The notes below the pieces were generated by a model. That model was not told the DNA's origin. It searched no databases and saw only the letters and a program-made list of their open reading frames with translations. Shown piece after piece: positions 21,919 through 32,787 of a stretch of 64,000 nucleotides of DNA. How positions within the stretch are numbered: position 1 is the first letter of the stretch; every line of letters begins with the position of its first letter. Origin of the DNA: Trichobilharzia regenti (Eukaryota > Platyhelminthes > Trematoda > Strigeidida > Schistosomatidae); assembly GCA_944472135.2 (NCBI GenBank), contig OX235268.1, positions 5,648,589-5,712,588 on the forward strand. The letters run 5' to 3'. A program made the position numbers and the translations under genes.

Positions 21919-22585
21919 ATCATTAAGAAGAAGTTTGCAGAAACATTCATTAAGTTACTACGGAAATGACGACTTATCGTTGTTAATCGCTATCAAAACA
22001 TTCCTCATTATGTAGTACCCATATACGAACTGTAAACGCTTTTCAATCTAATTTGTATACTCGTACTATATGTGTACACAGACCGATTTTATATGTACTT
22101 CGCAAACATTTGTCAATTTACTGTTGAACATTGACTTGACACGATTTAAAAATTTGATTACGGCTAAAATACACAATCGTACTCTTCGCAAGTGCCTTTT
22201 GGTTTTACGTTGTGGGCGTCGAGTAGCCACAACGTCTGTGCACATTAATAAACGTGAAGAAGTACTTGGAATATGTGTACGCTGATTTAGTCAAATAACG
22301 CACGCAACAATTGGAATCCATGAATTGAGAAATCTAAGTCTTAGGAATAAAGAAACGCGGGCCATTCAGTCGCCACATAACACTGGAGAAATACCCTAAC
22401 TCTTCAAAAGTAGATTAACAAACTCCAAATCAACGTATCCAAAAATAATACTCCTAGGCGGCATTACTCACGAAAGTGCTGAGGATATATGTGAGGTGTT
22501 TAGCACTCACTTTGCCAAACTGTACACTCTAGAAAATGACCAGGATATAGATTTCCCTCGTAAAACAGAATAGTGTTTAAGCGAT
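21919..22585 (+). pseudogene. CR1-like element, endonuclease-RT linker (3' part of the split element)
   Basis: Immediately after the ATCAT duplication the + frame reads RRSLQKHSLSYYGNDDLSLL, continuing the frame cut at 8819. It is homologous to the NRLRKHARQFYRCNDFSSLV segment of the minus-strand element at 29604-31119. About 300 bp of unrelated sequence follows (22015-22310). Then PKIILLGGITHESAEDICEV and FSTHFAKLYTLENDQD (22430-22560) correspond to the linker just before RT in the same family. The RT domain itself is missing. Confidence 0.65.
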
Positions 22586-22800
22586 GTAGTTTCGAACACA
22601 ATTTACTGTTCATAATCATATCAATTGTGGTCACACGACTTCGAGATTTGATTTTTATAGTTTTCTCTGTCTTCTATTTGTCGTATGGGCAGTAGAATTT
22701 TCCATATGTCTGGGATAGGTGTTGAATCATTCCTAATACATGTATTTGCAGTTGATTCGATAAACAAAGCTTCTGTTATCAATCTCTTTCTATACAGAAA
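22586..22800 (-). pseudogene. Penelope-like 3'-end fragment
   Basis: The minus strand encodes the end of a PLE endonuclease (ALFIESTANTCIRNDSTPIP and WKILLPIRQ), nearly the same as the palindrome arms at 35343-36215. At its 3' end it has the hairpin CGAACA-CAATTTAC-TGTTCA (plus-strand view, about 22592-22612). It is inserted in the CR1-like relic. Confidence 0.7.
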
Positions 22801-23489
22801 TACTACATAGCTTTAACGTTATGAATTTTAGAAAATTTTAGAAAAGAATGGGTAACTGTTGACTGAAGATAGCCAATTCAACTCAAAAATAGTGCAGTGT
22901 ATTATGCTAATAATGTAAGTATATTTGTAAAATATTAAAAGATATGGTTACTAATGCAGCGGTTTTCGGAAATAATTATGCTGACGAACTCATTGAAGAT
23001 TACAGTGAAGAGGAAACCAGTGAGTTAGTTAAACAGCTACTGTGCAGTTAGTAGTTAAAATGTCTTTTTTAAAAGTAAAAGGTAGAAGAGTTTTGAGTAC
23101 CGGAGGAAATTAAGTCACATTCAACTAAGTAGAGTGTAGTGAATAGTGGTACGATAAGGGATAAGGGTAGGTTGAATGAACTTGGGGAAAATGGTTGGTT
23201 GGTTGAGTTTGTTATTGCTAGGTTTTCCTGGCCACTTTTCACATGGCACGCTTTAGACATTACAAAGTACCAGTTTCTTTATATGATGGAAGAACTATCA
23301 CAACTAATTTAGGATTATACGTCCAGGAAAATTATAGAGTCTTATGAGTTTATAAACCCGATTGAAGAAATATCGATAGGATCTCTATTAGGCTGAATAA
23401 CCGAACCTTAGGTAAAGGCATGTGGGAAAGATTGAGTTGGTTTTACCACGTTATATATGCGGTACGGTTGCCGGGGCAAATGTGTTTCC
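22801..23489 (-). other. Probable 3' UTR of the minus-strand CR1-like element, otherwise unassigned
   Basis: No ORF of note. The stretch lies directly downstream of the ORF2 C-terminus at 23490-24178. No terminal repeat was identified, so the element's true end is unknown. Confidence 0.3.
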
Positions 23490-24178
23490 TCAAGTTGGGG
23501 GTATTGCACTGGGGTCTGTAATACTAAGGCTAGTTGAGCAGCCCATATGGATAAAGTATGGATAAGTAGACCGAAGCTCTTTTGTTGACAGGAACTCGCT
23601 AAGGAGGCGCTGGAATTCAGTAGGAGATCGGCAACTATGTACAGTAAGTGGAAGTTCGTTCCATAATGCACTGTACTGTATTTTAAAGAAAAGTGATCGC
23701 AGTTTTGTCCGGTACCGGCTTATGGATAGAGTATTTTCATGATTCCTAAGAGTATATATAGGTAAATTGTTGAAAGCTATTGGATTACTGCTTTTGATGT
23801 AGCCGTGTAAAAGGCGAAAGAGGAATGTAAGGTTGAGTTTCAGGCGCCTTAACCAAAGTGGCTGAAGTTCATACATTTTGCACCTATCAGCGTAAGTCAG
23901 TCCTTCATGTTTGTATAATAGGCGTCGAGTAAAACTTCGCTGAACATTATCAATACGAACCCCGTCATACCCATGCATGAAACCGAAGACAACTGTGCAG
24001 TATTCAAGTACTGGACGAACCACGACTTTGTATAAAAAGACTTTAGCCTCATTTGTGTACCTTTTTCAATGTAACAAGCCTGTGAGTCTTCGGCATTTCG
24101 AAACAAGTGCTTTTGCGTACTGACTGAATGTTAAGTTTTGTGAGTAGGTAACTCCCAGGTCTTATATGGAAATGAGGG
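23490..24178 (-). pseudogene. CR1-like ORF2 C-terminal region
   Basis: The minus strand reads DLGVTYSQNL, then KVVVRPVLEYCTVV, NVQRSFTRRLLY and QPLWLRRLKLNL. These are the ordered motifs downstream of RT in CR1-like elements. Two in-frame stops are visible (near 24060 and 24165). Its upstream half is at 29605-31119: both sides abut a BEL solo LTR and share the bases AGGG, so this is one ORF2 cut by that insertion. Confidence 0.75.
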
Positions 24179-24403
24179 TGTCGATGGAGTTGAAGATTGA
24201 ACGATCAATTCTTGGTTGTTTGCTCAAAATCAACTTCCCCAATTTTCGCGGAGGCATCAATACGACAGTCATCGTCTCATCGGTCGCTGTTCAGAAAGAA
24301 GTCAGTAGTAAACCATCAGAAGTAATCTTGTGATTTATTATTGTAATATTTGTTCACAGACAGCAGAAATATTTTTTATATGTTGGTGTTACAATAAAGA
24401 ATT

Positions 24404-25725
24404 AGAAAGAAGAGAACACGAAGTTCAGCAAAGATATCTTTTCGGCGATTTCATTCTCAAAAGCTGTACAATCGCATTTATATAGATTATTTTAACATGG
24501 ATAGAATTATTATTTGTTTAATTTCACATAGTAACGAAGGTGATAATAATAATGCGCGTCCTCTCAAAACGTGTTAGAGAACACTACCCAGCGTGGCTGC
24601 AAAGAGGAGGCACCGGTTCAATCAGAAGTGCCATTATTGAACATCTGGTCAACACCTCCCACAAAATCTCAACCGATTCTTTCAAAGTGATTTACAAAGT
24701 CAACGGAAACCTACCAAAAGCAATATGTTTCCGGCTTCTTTGTACTGCAGAAGCCCTCGCAATATGCATCGAGAAGCCGGAGCTGTGTGTTCAAAAGAAG
24801 TTAGTCCAACCTCTACAACTACCATGGACCTAGCTTGGTATGTTCCCTTTGTTTCCGTCTTTTTTTCTCTTCCTCGTCTGTTTTCGTTCTTGTTTTTTCC
24901 TTTAGAGCATTTTTCGCTCGCTGTGTGTCTGATTCTTAGTCCCTCAATCTTCGTTTAATCCACCTAAATTTTTTTCAGCTATAAAAACAGTTATTTTAAG
25001 TTTGTTTCCATGCTTTCCCTGTTCACATTTATAATTCGTTTGAAATAACTATTTTACAATTATATCTCAATATTGTGCAATTTTTGTGTTTCTAAGGCTT
25101 TTGTAATCTATATTCACACGTCCTAACTTTCATTTCAGGCTCAAATTATTTTTTCAGTTAAAAAAACTAGTTATTTTAATTTTGTTTCCATACTCCTCCT
25201 GATCACACTTGTAATCCGTTTAAAATAACCATTCTACAATTATATTCTAATCCTGTGTAATTTTTTGTTTCTATGCCTCTTGTAATCTATATTCATACCT
25301 CCTAACTAACATGTCAAGTTGAAAATTTTGATTTCAATTTGTTTCCATGCTCTTTTTGTTCACACCTGTAGTTCGTCCTATCCCTGCGTTTCTAAACCTC
25401 TTGTAATTCATATCAAGTCGAAAATAATTATCACCTTCGATTCGCCTTTAAAATTATTTCTCCAGTTATCAAATATTAATTTTTTGCATACGTTGTAACT
25501 ATTTTCTAATCCGATGAAATCTTGTCTCTAAGCCTCTTGTAATCTATATTCGTACCTTCAAACTATCATATCAAGTTGAAAATTATTATCACCTTCGTTA
25601 CTATGTGAAATTAAACAAATAATAATTCTATCCATGTTAAAATAATCTATATAAATGCGATTGTACAGCTTTTGAGAATGAAATCGCCGAAAAGATATCT
25701 TTGCTGAACTTCGTGTTCTCTTCTT
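24404..25725 (+). mobile_element. Short Penelope-like element with 144-bp inverted ends
   Basis: A 1,322-bp insertion flanked by a perfect 13-bp duplication ACAATAAAGAATT (24391-24403, 25726-25738). Its ends are inverted repeats, 24407-24550 and 25582-25725, that look identical by eye. Between them lies only the 3' part of a PLE protein plus an AT-rich tail with several diverged internal repeats (about 24960-25560). No RT domain is present, so this is a non-autonomous or truncated copy. Confidence 0.8.
24545..24833 (+). pseudogene. Penelope-like endonuclease C-terminal fragment
   Basis: The frame reads LSKRVREHYPAWLQRGG, then SIRSAIIEHLV and TAEALAICIEKPELC. It aligns with the 3' part of the longer PLE ORF at 31514-32257. 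The YIG motif itself is missing, because the preceding sequence has been replaced by the left terminal repeat. Confidence 0.7.
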
Positions 25726-25843
25726 ACAATAAAGAATTCCCATGCGGCCAATCGCTGTTTTGGGTTTTGCGTCCGTTATTACTAAGCGATTCTGAAAAAT
25801 TTCAAGGAACAGCGTGAGCCTGAGCGTAGCAAGAGCTGGGCTT

Positions 25844-26036
25844 TGGTGATTGACAATTTCTATCTCTGTATTGTTTAAAATACTTACTGTTGATTGTTGA
25901 TATGTTTCATATATGAATTGCATAATAATTCCGCTAAATACAAATTCCTGATTGCCGCCCTCTCTGAGTTTTGGTTGGATTCGTGTAATTCGGTCATCTC
26001 GAAATACTAATATTCCAAGTACAATAAATTACTACA
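25844..26036 (+). repeat. Gypsy 5' LTR (193 bp)
   Basis: It starts TGGTGATTGACAATTTC and ends AATTACTACA. AATTGGCGTCGCG follows, and the TTGGCG part is probably the tRNA primer-binding site. Only one difference from the 3' LTR was seen (AATAAATT versus AATGAATT). Confidence 0.8.
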
Positions 26037-26049
26037 AATTGGCGTCGCG

Positions 26050-26850
26050 ATGGAGCTAAGTAACCTGGGAAAATTCCCCATTAATGGGTCTCGGCGGGAG
26101 ATTGCTGATTATTTGGAATGCTTCGATGCGTGGTGCATTTCCAAGAATGTTCGGGATGACAAAATACCAGCACATTTCATCACTACTATTGGGCTTGATG
26201 CATATAGCCTGGTGAAGAATCTGGCGTTTCCAGATAAACCCATTTCTCTGTCATATGACAAGATCCGTGAACTTCTGACAAATCACTTTCATGTGACTAC
26301 ATTTGAGACCAGAGAGAGGGCTCACTTCAACAAACTGGTACGTTCTCCCAACCAGAAGATTAGAGACTTCATTCTTCAACTTCAAGCCTCAAAGTGTAAC
26401 TTTGAAGATCAGCTGCATACTCAACTACGTGATCGTCTAATTGCTGGAATCAATATTCCTAAGTTAGAGAAAGAGTTAATTCAGATTCCTTCTTGTACCT
26501 TTCAAACTGCTAAAGATTTATGTATTACATATGAAGATGTCAATAATGAATACTCTGCTCCCACTACGTCAGTATCTGATGTTATGCTTTCTAAAGTCGA
26601 AAATACAAGTGTTCATGGAAAGAAATCCAAACTGCCGTCCACAGGTAATAGAATGCAGTCAGAGATCAAAAACATTAAACCGTGTTTATCCTGTGGAAAG
26701 TTACATCTACGAAGCACTTGCCGTTTTCGGGGTGCTAAGTGTCACAAATGTGGTAAAGTTGGACACATCAAGACGGTTTGCAGAAGTTCGAATACTTATG
26801 TTGCTCAACATTCTTATAATTCTCCCAAGCCGTCTAGTAAAATGGAGTGA
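26050..26850 (+). CDS. Gypsy-like Gag protein
   Basis: A 266-codon ORF beginning 14 bp after the 5' LTR with ATGGAGCTAAG. The N-terminal two thirds look like a retrotransposon capsid (FDAWCISKNV; KIRELLTNHFHV; FNKLVRSPNQKIRDFILQL; LRDRLIAGI). Near the C-terminus are two zinc-knuckle-like motifs, CLSCGKLHLRSTC and CHKCGKVGHIKTVC; the second is a canonical CX2CX4HX4C. The protein would bind and package element RNA. It is uninterrupted, unlike the rest of the element. Confidence 0.8.
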   Translation: MELSNLGKFPINGSRREIADYLECFDAWCISKNVRDDKIPAHFITTIGLDAYSLVKNLAFPDKPISLSYDKIRELLTNHFHVTTFETRERAHFNKLVRSPNQKIRDFILQLQASKCNFEDQLHTQLRDRLIAGINIPKLEKELIQIPSCTFQTAKDLCITYEDVNNEYSAPTTSVSDVMLSKVENTSVHGKKSKLPSTGNRMQSEIKNIKPCLSCGKLHLRSTCRFRGAKCHKCGKVGHIKTVCRSSNTYVAQHSYNSPKPSSKME

Positions 26851-26939
26851 ATGTGTCTTTCAACCTTTCAAAATACTCGATAATAATATATTTCTTCCTG
26901 TTTATGCAGGAACATACCAATTGTACAGGTATGGATAAG
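26851..26939 (+). other. Gypsy internal sequence between gag and the CR1 fragment
   Basis: A short non-coding stretch. The protease-RT region expected here is absent. Confidence 0.4.
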
Positions 26940-28784
26940 TTATTATATAAATTACACAAATTGATGTATGATGAATTTACAGTTTGGTTGTTCTTTCTGA
27001 GTCAGTCGGAACAGTCTGCTATAAAGTCTGCTTTTGTAGCACATAAAGAGATATAGAGATAATGTCTTCGCATTAAAAAAAAACCCAGACATCAGATGAA
27101 TGTAATGCGGATATCTGGGAAAAAAAGCTTGAAGTCAATCCTCTTACATAACTTTGTTGTGAACAGCACCCTCGGCTCAAAGTTTATTGATGTATTATGT
27201 TGAGATCAGTGATATATTTATTCCATTTTTTCAGCAGTCTTATCGTAGTTTTATAACAGGAAAGAAATTTGATCGTGGAGGCGAAAACTAGATGAGGTCA
27301 TGTTGGATTGTTTTACTGCATCAAATGGTGCCGAGGTCGATTCCAGAATCCTCCATTTGCTCCATTTGTGTCTGCATGGCGGACTGTATTCGTAAGTTCA
27401 GAAAAATGTTGAAAACTGTTTGAAAACCAGTTGCTTCTTCATTTCAGATCATGAATACTCATTTACAGCATGTTCGCCAGCGTCTTCAAATGGTAGAATT
27501 GGATCGTTCATGGAATTTGGGTGGTTATGAAGTAGATGGTTTGGAATTAATCCTCATTTCAGTTTAGATGCAGGGTTGTTCGACCTCGACCAGAAGATGA
27601 ATAGGAGTATCAGAGTACCAAAAAGAGAAAGTATGTGAACATTAAAAGGACATTAATGTATATATATAATTGTTTATGTCAATTGTGTAATAAATTATTA
27701 AAAAATTATTTTTAGTTATAGTTCTTTTCACTTATTTATGCGAAGTCTTAGAGTCTATTTAGTGTCATGATGTGTATTAATGAGTCTGAGCGTTTTAGTG
27801 TTCTAATGACTGATGCGTTTTAGAAGTAAGTAATGAGTTCTGGTAGGGATAGACTTTGAGATAAAACAGTTTATATAGCAAGCGTTTGAAGGTTACAATA
27901 AAGTGACACGTCCTATTTTTAGGGGTAAACTATTCCTGTATGTTCCGTACTAAGTCTTTATGCATCCATGCTGCTAGTTTATTTATGGTTTTTAGATTGT
28001 TAAGGGTGTTGAAGTGCGTTTTTTAGGTGCTGTAGTAGATTAGTGCTTGATTCGTTTTAGGAGTAAATAGTTTATTGATATAATCAGTAGAGTGAAACAG
28101 TCTGTATAGAGAGCGTTTGAAGCTTGTAACCGAAGAGCAAGTTCTGACATCTAGGGGCAGGCTATTCCATATTTTAGAATACATGACTGTGTAGAAGTTT
28201 TCACGGAGTGTTGACTTAAAAGAATGAGTTGTCACTGTGGAAGTTTGGTTACGCAGATCGTAAGAACCTTCCTGTGCGAATTGTATGTCCCTGTTACCTG
28301 AGAATGATATTTTGTGAAGGACCTTAAAGAAGAATATTAGGTTTATAATAAGTCGCCTTGTCCAAAGTGTGTCAAGTTTTAGGATCATGCACCGTGAGAT
28401 GTAGTCTTTCTTACAATCATAGCCAAGTAGTTTTGAGGTAAAATATCGTTGGATACTTTCCATCCTTAGCTTATCACGTGTGCGAGTGCTGCTTATAATA
28501 AATGGACAGTATTCTAGTAGTGGTCTGACACATGTTTTGTACAGAATTAGCTTGGCTTCATTGTCGTGGAAGTTCCTGAGTATGCATCCTAAGAGCATCC
28601 TCGATTTTCTAGTCTGAGATGATACTTGCTAAGAGAACGTCAAGTCGCTAGAGTACCTCAGGCCTAGGTCAACGACACTTCGGAGTCTGGTTAGGTTAGC
28701 GGATTGAAGCGTTAATTTCAGGTCAATTGAGGGTGCACCGAAGCAGATCCAGCCACATTTTTTCAGATTGAATTGGAGGTTCCA
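26940..28784 (-). pseudogene. 5'-truncated CR1-like fragment inside the Gypsy element
   Basis: The minus strand encodes FNLKKCGWICFGAPSIDL, VVDLGLRYSSDLTFS, a stop near 28620, then an open 191-codon stretch (28023-28598) with YKTCVRPLLEYC, IQRYFTSKLLGYD and KIWNSLPLDVR, the ORF2 C-terminus of a CR1-like element. Part of the downstream 3' UTR (27060-27140) matches the reverse complement of 39970-40100 in the plus-strand relative. The left boundary near 26940 is approximate. Confidence 0.7.
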
Positions 28785-29378
28785 AGCTAATCCGATGAAA
28801 ACCTCCACTACAAGTTCAGCAACGCAAGCATCAACTGTATTCAAAAATGAGGTAGCTGAGTTACAATGTGAACTGTCGAAAACACGAAAAGACCTGAATG
28901 AGATGAGAGAGCAACTGATTAAAATTGAGGAATTACTGCATATGCATAGACTGCGTCTGTTGAATGCAGAGCATACAAGTACCCGTGAAAGTCCTGCAAA
29001 ACTTTTCAAATCTCGAATTCTCAAGAAGCATCTGATGTCCACGACTTCTAATGTACATTATTACAAAGATAATAACTACAGACCTTCTGTTGGAATTATA
29101 CTACAAAAAATGGGAAATCGAGTGGTGAAGATATTAGACATCAAAGATCACTCAGTTCATAACGGACACCTGGACAAAGTGACAATAAATAAAGTAGGTC
29201 GTTCCAATTATAATATTATTGATTCCGCTAATAATCCTGATTTTGTAGATAATTCAGAAATAGGTCCAGATAATACTGATGAAAATAATATCACAGAGTC
29301 AGTTAGGTCGAAGCTACTTGCAAGCAAACCGAGACATCGTTATAAATACGCGAGGAGATATTCGAGGTGTGGCGGATG
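28785..29378 (+). pseudogene. Gypsy integrase C-terminal-like segment
   Basis: The + frame starts with a heptad-like, probably coiled-coil segment (FKNEVAELQCELSKTRKDL). It continues with YYKDNNYRPSVGIILQKMGN and a GHLDKV motif, which resembles the chromatin-facing C-terminal part of Gypsy integrases (GPY/F-like). It ends in an Arg/Tyr-rich tail at the 3' LTR. The catalytic core is missing. An env-like origin for the coiled-coil part cannot be excluded. Confidence 0.45.
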
Positions 29379-29571
29379 TGGTGATTGACAATTTCTATCT
29401 CTGTATTGTTTAAAATACTTACTGTTGATTGTTGATATGTTTCATATATGAATTGCATAATAATTCCGCTAAATACAAATTCCTGATTGCCGCCCTCTCT
29501 GAGTTTTGGTTGGATTCGTGTAATTCGGTCATCTCGAAATACTAATATTCCAAGTACAATGAATTACTACA
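29379..29571 (+). repeat. Gypsy 3' LTR (193 bp)
   Basis: The same length as, and nearly identical to, 25844-26036. It is followed by TGGGCATTTTCGG, the interrupted BEL LTR. Confidence 0.8.
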
Positions 29572-29604
29572 TGGGCATTTTCGGTTTACGAGACGTGATT
29601 GACA

Positions 29605-31440
29605 TAGGGTTTTGAGGATCGAGTTACCTAGGTGTAACCTGAAATTCTGATGGGAGTTATTGAAATATAGGTCACCACATTTATCAGAATTGAATGGCAG
29701 TTGCCAGTCATTGCTCCAGTTATGTAACCTATCCAGATCATCTTCAATATGTGTGAATCCCTCGTTCAGTGTAGAATGGGGGACGCTGTATACAATCTTT
29801 AAGTCGTCAGCAAAGAGGTATGGGGTACCATGCTTGGTTACACTGCAGATGTCGTTAATGTGGATTACGAAAAGCAGTGGACCTAGTACACTACCCTGAA
29901 TCACTCCACTTCGTATAGGTCTGGGTGACGAGTTATTATTCGCAAATTTCACAACTTGGGAACGATCTTCCAAGAAGGAAATGAGCCAGGATAACAAGGG
30001 GTCTTGGAACCCGTACGACTTTAGCTTAAGGATTAGTCTCTTGTGTGGGACTTTATCAAAGGCTTTTTTGAAGTCAAAGAAGAGAGTTGTGACATACAAA
30101 CCATGATCACGCTTAGCGGTAACATCATCAAAGTAGTCAAGTAGGCAGGTGGAGCATGATCGATTTTTCAAGAAGCCGTGTTGTGCTGGAGTAAACACTT
30201 TATGAAGGTGGAGGTATAAAGCAATATCTTGCCCTATAACCCTTTCCATAACCCTGGAAACTACTGACGTGGTATTGATCGGTTGGTAGCTTTCGATATT
30301 AAAAGTCGATCCCAGTTTGTGCCTAGGGGTTATAAACGACAGCTTCCTGCACTCTGGGTAACTACCATTATTTAAGGACAGATTGAAAAACTTTAGTAGG
30401 ATAATGGGTATGTCCTCACCACTTCTTTTCAACAAGATAGATGGAATTCTATCGGGTCCAGAGTTATATGATGTCCGGAGGGATGCTATAGCAGAGGAAA
30501 TCCTTTGTTGGGCGAATGTTATATTACCCAAAAAGTGATTTGGTATTGTCGGAACTTCAAGACTACCTTCTGTTTCTTCGATAGTATAGTAGCTAGAAGA
30601 GTGGGAGCTGAATAACTCACATATCTCCTGCGGGTCTTCGTGTAGTTTTTCTCCATCTAGTAATAAGTTAGGGATACTTATTCTGTTGTTGTTGATTCGT
30701 GACTTAATTAGTTTAACTAATGCCTCTGTATTATCAGGTCGTGAGTGGAGGATGCGTTCTAGTTTGATGGACTCAGATAACTGATTAGATTTGTAGGAAT
30801 CATAAGTTTGCTTGAGTGTAACGAGTGACGAAAAGTCATTACATCTGTAGAATTGCCTAGCATGCTTGCGCAGTCGGTTTCGAATCTTTACGGGGGTGAA
30901 GTCGGGCTGTTTAGGCCTCGTTTTCACAAGTATTACTGCGGCGATGAAGTCATGTGCAAATCCTAGGTTCTCATAGAGTAATTTGTTTGTCTCTATAGCC
31001 GAGCTGCACGTAAAGTATGGCTCCCAGTCTAGGGTGCGAATGTATGGTTTCAGGTCATCCCACTGAGCATGTCTGTTACCCCTGAGTAATACTTTGTTGG
31101 CGCTTATTGTCGGACTCATGCTAGTGCATATATTAAATGTACCAAATAATACTCTGTGGTCGCTGCCAGGAAACTCTTTATCTACTCGAAAGGTAGTGGG
31201 GATGATACCATTAGTGAAAACTAGATCTAAAATCTTAGATAGCCTGGTAGGATACTGTACGTGTTGTTGCCATTCTTCTGTTTCTATTATGTTGATAAAT
31301 TCATTGTACCGTTTTGGTGAGGAAAGTGGCTACCAGACTACATCGGGCATATTAAAGTCTCCACATATAATTTTAGCCGTGTGAGGTAGTGAAGTGGCGT
31401 AAGCGAAAGTGCTAGCAAGCTTCATATTACCTTGAACAGT
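29605..31440 (-). pseudogene. CR1-like ORF2: reverse transcriptase and end of endonuclease
   Basis: From right to left on the minus strand: the endonuclease end (CIYRPPCST; KIICGDFNMPD; one TAG; FTNGIIPTTF; EFPGSDHRVL), the linker (NLLLDGEKLHEDPQEICELF), and the RT fingers, palm and thumb (LFFDFKKAFDKVPHKRL, SGVIQGSVLGPLLFVIHIND, and PYLFADDLKIVYS with the catalytic FADD box). RT is open for over 500 codons (29542-31119), but its last 21 codons are LTR sequence. CR1-like RT copies element RNA at the nicked target site. The C-terminus lies at 23490-24178. Confidence 0.85.
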
Positions 31441-31492
31441 TGAGCACGGGGGACGATAGATGCAACCTGTAAGATAGGAACTGGAGTGAGAC

Positions 31493-31503
31493 AGTCTTAG
31501 AAT
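31493..31503. repeat. PLE target-site duplication, left
   Basis: AGTCTTAGAAT here and at 32788-32798 flanks the PLE insertion. Reading the flanking endonuclease frame across the site gives a continuous AILRL-SHSS junction. Confidence 0.8.
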
Positions 31504-32787
31504 ATCAAAACAAGTGATTCAGCGAAGAGACTCTTTTCAGCGAATTTATTATCAGGCTGTACATTCGTATATATATGGACGCATATGTAGCACTGATACT
31601 GTGGAAGATGAGTTATACACTTTGAGGAAAATCCCAATGGAAAATGGATTTCCACCACGTTTTATAGATAAGAATATACATTCAAAGCCTACAAAACGTG
31701 ACTTATCAACCACTCCCAAGAAAATACTTTACATGAGCTTAGAATTCAAAGGGGACTTAGCTTCCGATATCATGAAACGAAGGATATCACAGTCACTGAA
31801 AAGAACATTTCCCGCTGCCTCCCTGAGAATAGCGTTTACTAGCCGACCATTATTGCTCAATAACCTGAAGGACAAGATCCCAATGCTGACCAACTCTATG
31901 TGCGTTTATCAATTCACCTGCTCTTGTGGAGCTAGGTATATCGGTTGTTCGACTCGAGTTTTGTCCAAGAGGGTGCAAGAACATTATCCTGCATGGCTAC
32001 GAAAAGGTGGAAGTGGAGCAATAAGAAGCGCGATCATAGAACATCTGGTCGATAATGATCACCCTATCTCTATAGCCTCCACCTTTAAAATCATCTACAA
32101 GGCAAAGAGCAATCTACCCAAATCCCTACATACCCGACTCATCTGTATTGCTGAAGCCATCTTCGGCTATCGAAACAGAAAAGCCAGATCTCTGTGTACA
32201 GAAAAGCCAGTTCGTTCAACCCATCCAACTTTCATGGTCTTAATCCCTCTATGCTAAAATATGGTAATCCCTAATCATATTTTTTCATTTTTCATTTTGT
32301 CTATTCAATTTATATACTCCTCCTTATTAAGTCAATTGTTATTATTGCTGTTCTCACTTTGAACTGTCCCCGGTATTATTTCACTCGTTCCACTTGTCAT
32401 TCTAAATCAATTCTGTGTTGTAATGTTAAATTCCACACAATATTACGTAACGTTTTTGTTTTATTGGATTTGTCTACTAATCCCATAATTGCACACCCTT
32501 GTTCAAGTTTTATCCCTCCTATGAATTATTCTATATATGACAATAATCTGATTTGCCACTTGACATTTAAATACGATTATGATCACAAACATTTTAGTTT
32601 TAATTGCATTTCATACTATTATTATTATTTTATGCATTCACACCTATGATTCAATTCCCTCACCGGATAACTTATTAAAAACCATGTATATACGACTGTA
32701 CAGCTTGATGATAAATTCGTTGAAAAGAGTCTCTTCGCTGAATCACTTGTTTTGATTTTCTAAATGTTACAATGGGAATTTTCCATG
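31504..32787 (+). mobile_element. Short Penelope-like element with inverted ends
   Basis: A 1,284-bp insertion in the CR1 endonuclease, flanked by an 11-bp duplication. The left end (ATCAAAACAAGTGATTCAGC and on to about 31590) is an inverted repeat of 32670-32757. The right end extends about 30 bp further. It is the same design as 24404-25725 but from a diverged subfamily. Confidence 0.75.
31514..32257 (+). CDS. Penelope-like linker plus GIY-YIG endonuclease (5'-truncated)
   Basis: A 247-codon ORF. Its first residues come from the terminal repeat. Then LRKIPMENGFPPRFIDKNI is the linker after RT, and KILYMSLEFKGDLASDI is the segment before the nuclease. The GIY-YIG core follows as VYQFTCSCGARYIGCSTRVL...RVQEHYPAW, then SAIIEHLV. 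The RT domain is absent, so the protein could at most nick DNA. The frame is intact, and the ATG at 31514 is not necessarily used. Confidence 0.75.
   Translation: MIQRRDSFQRIYYQAVHSYIYGRICSTDTVEDELYTLRKIPMENGFPPRFIDKNIHSKPTKRDLSTTPKKILYMSLEFKGDLASDIMKRRISQSLKRTFPAASLRIAFTSRPLLLNNLKDKIPMLTNSMCVYQFTCSCGARYIGCSTRVLSKRVQEHYPAWLRKGGSGAIRSAIIEHLVDNDHPISIASTFKIIYKAKSNLPKSLHTRLICIAEAIFGYRNRKARSLCTEKPVRSTHPTFMVLIPLC

Larger units (their letters stand above)
25844..29571 (+). mobile_element. Gypsy-like element with gag but no pol core, carrying a CR1 fragment
   Basis: Two 193-bp LTRs (25844-26036 and 29379-29571) with TG...CA ends bound a 3.34-kb internal region. It holds an intact gag, an antisense CR1-like fragment, and a stretch resembling the integrase C-terminus. 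Protease, RT, RNase H and the integrase core are absent. Flanks share TGGGC (with two extra bases on the left), consistent with a 5-bp target duplication in the BEL solo LTR. Confidence 0.75.
24179..29604 (+). mobile_element. BEL/Pao solo LTR, split twice by later insertions
   Basis: LTR pieces lie at 24179-24403, 25726-25843 and 29572-29604. Together they rebuild one BEL LTR from TGTCGATGGAGTTGAAG to CGTGATTGACA. Flanking five-mers are GAGGG (24174-24178) and TAGGG (29605-29609), four of five identical. A PLE interrupts it at 24404-25725 and a Gypsy element at 25844-29571. Confidence 0.8.
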
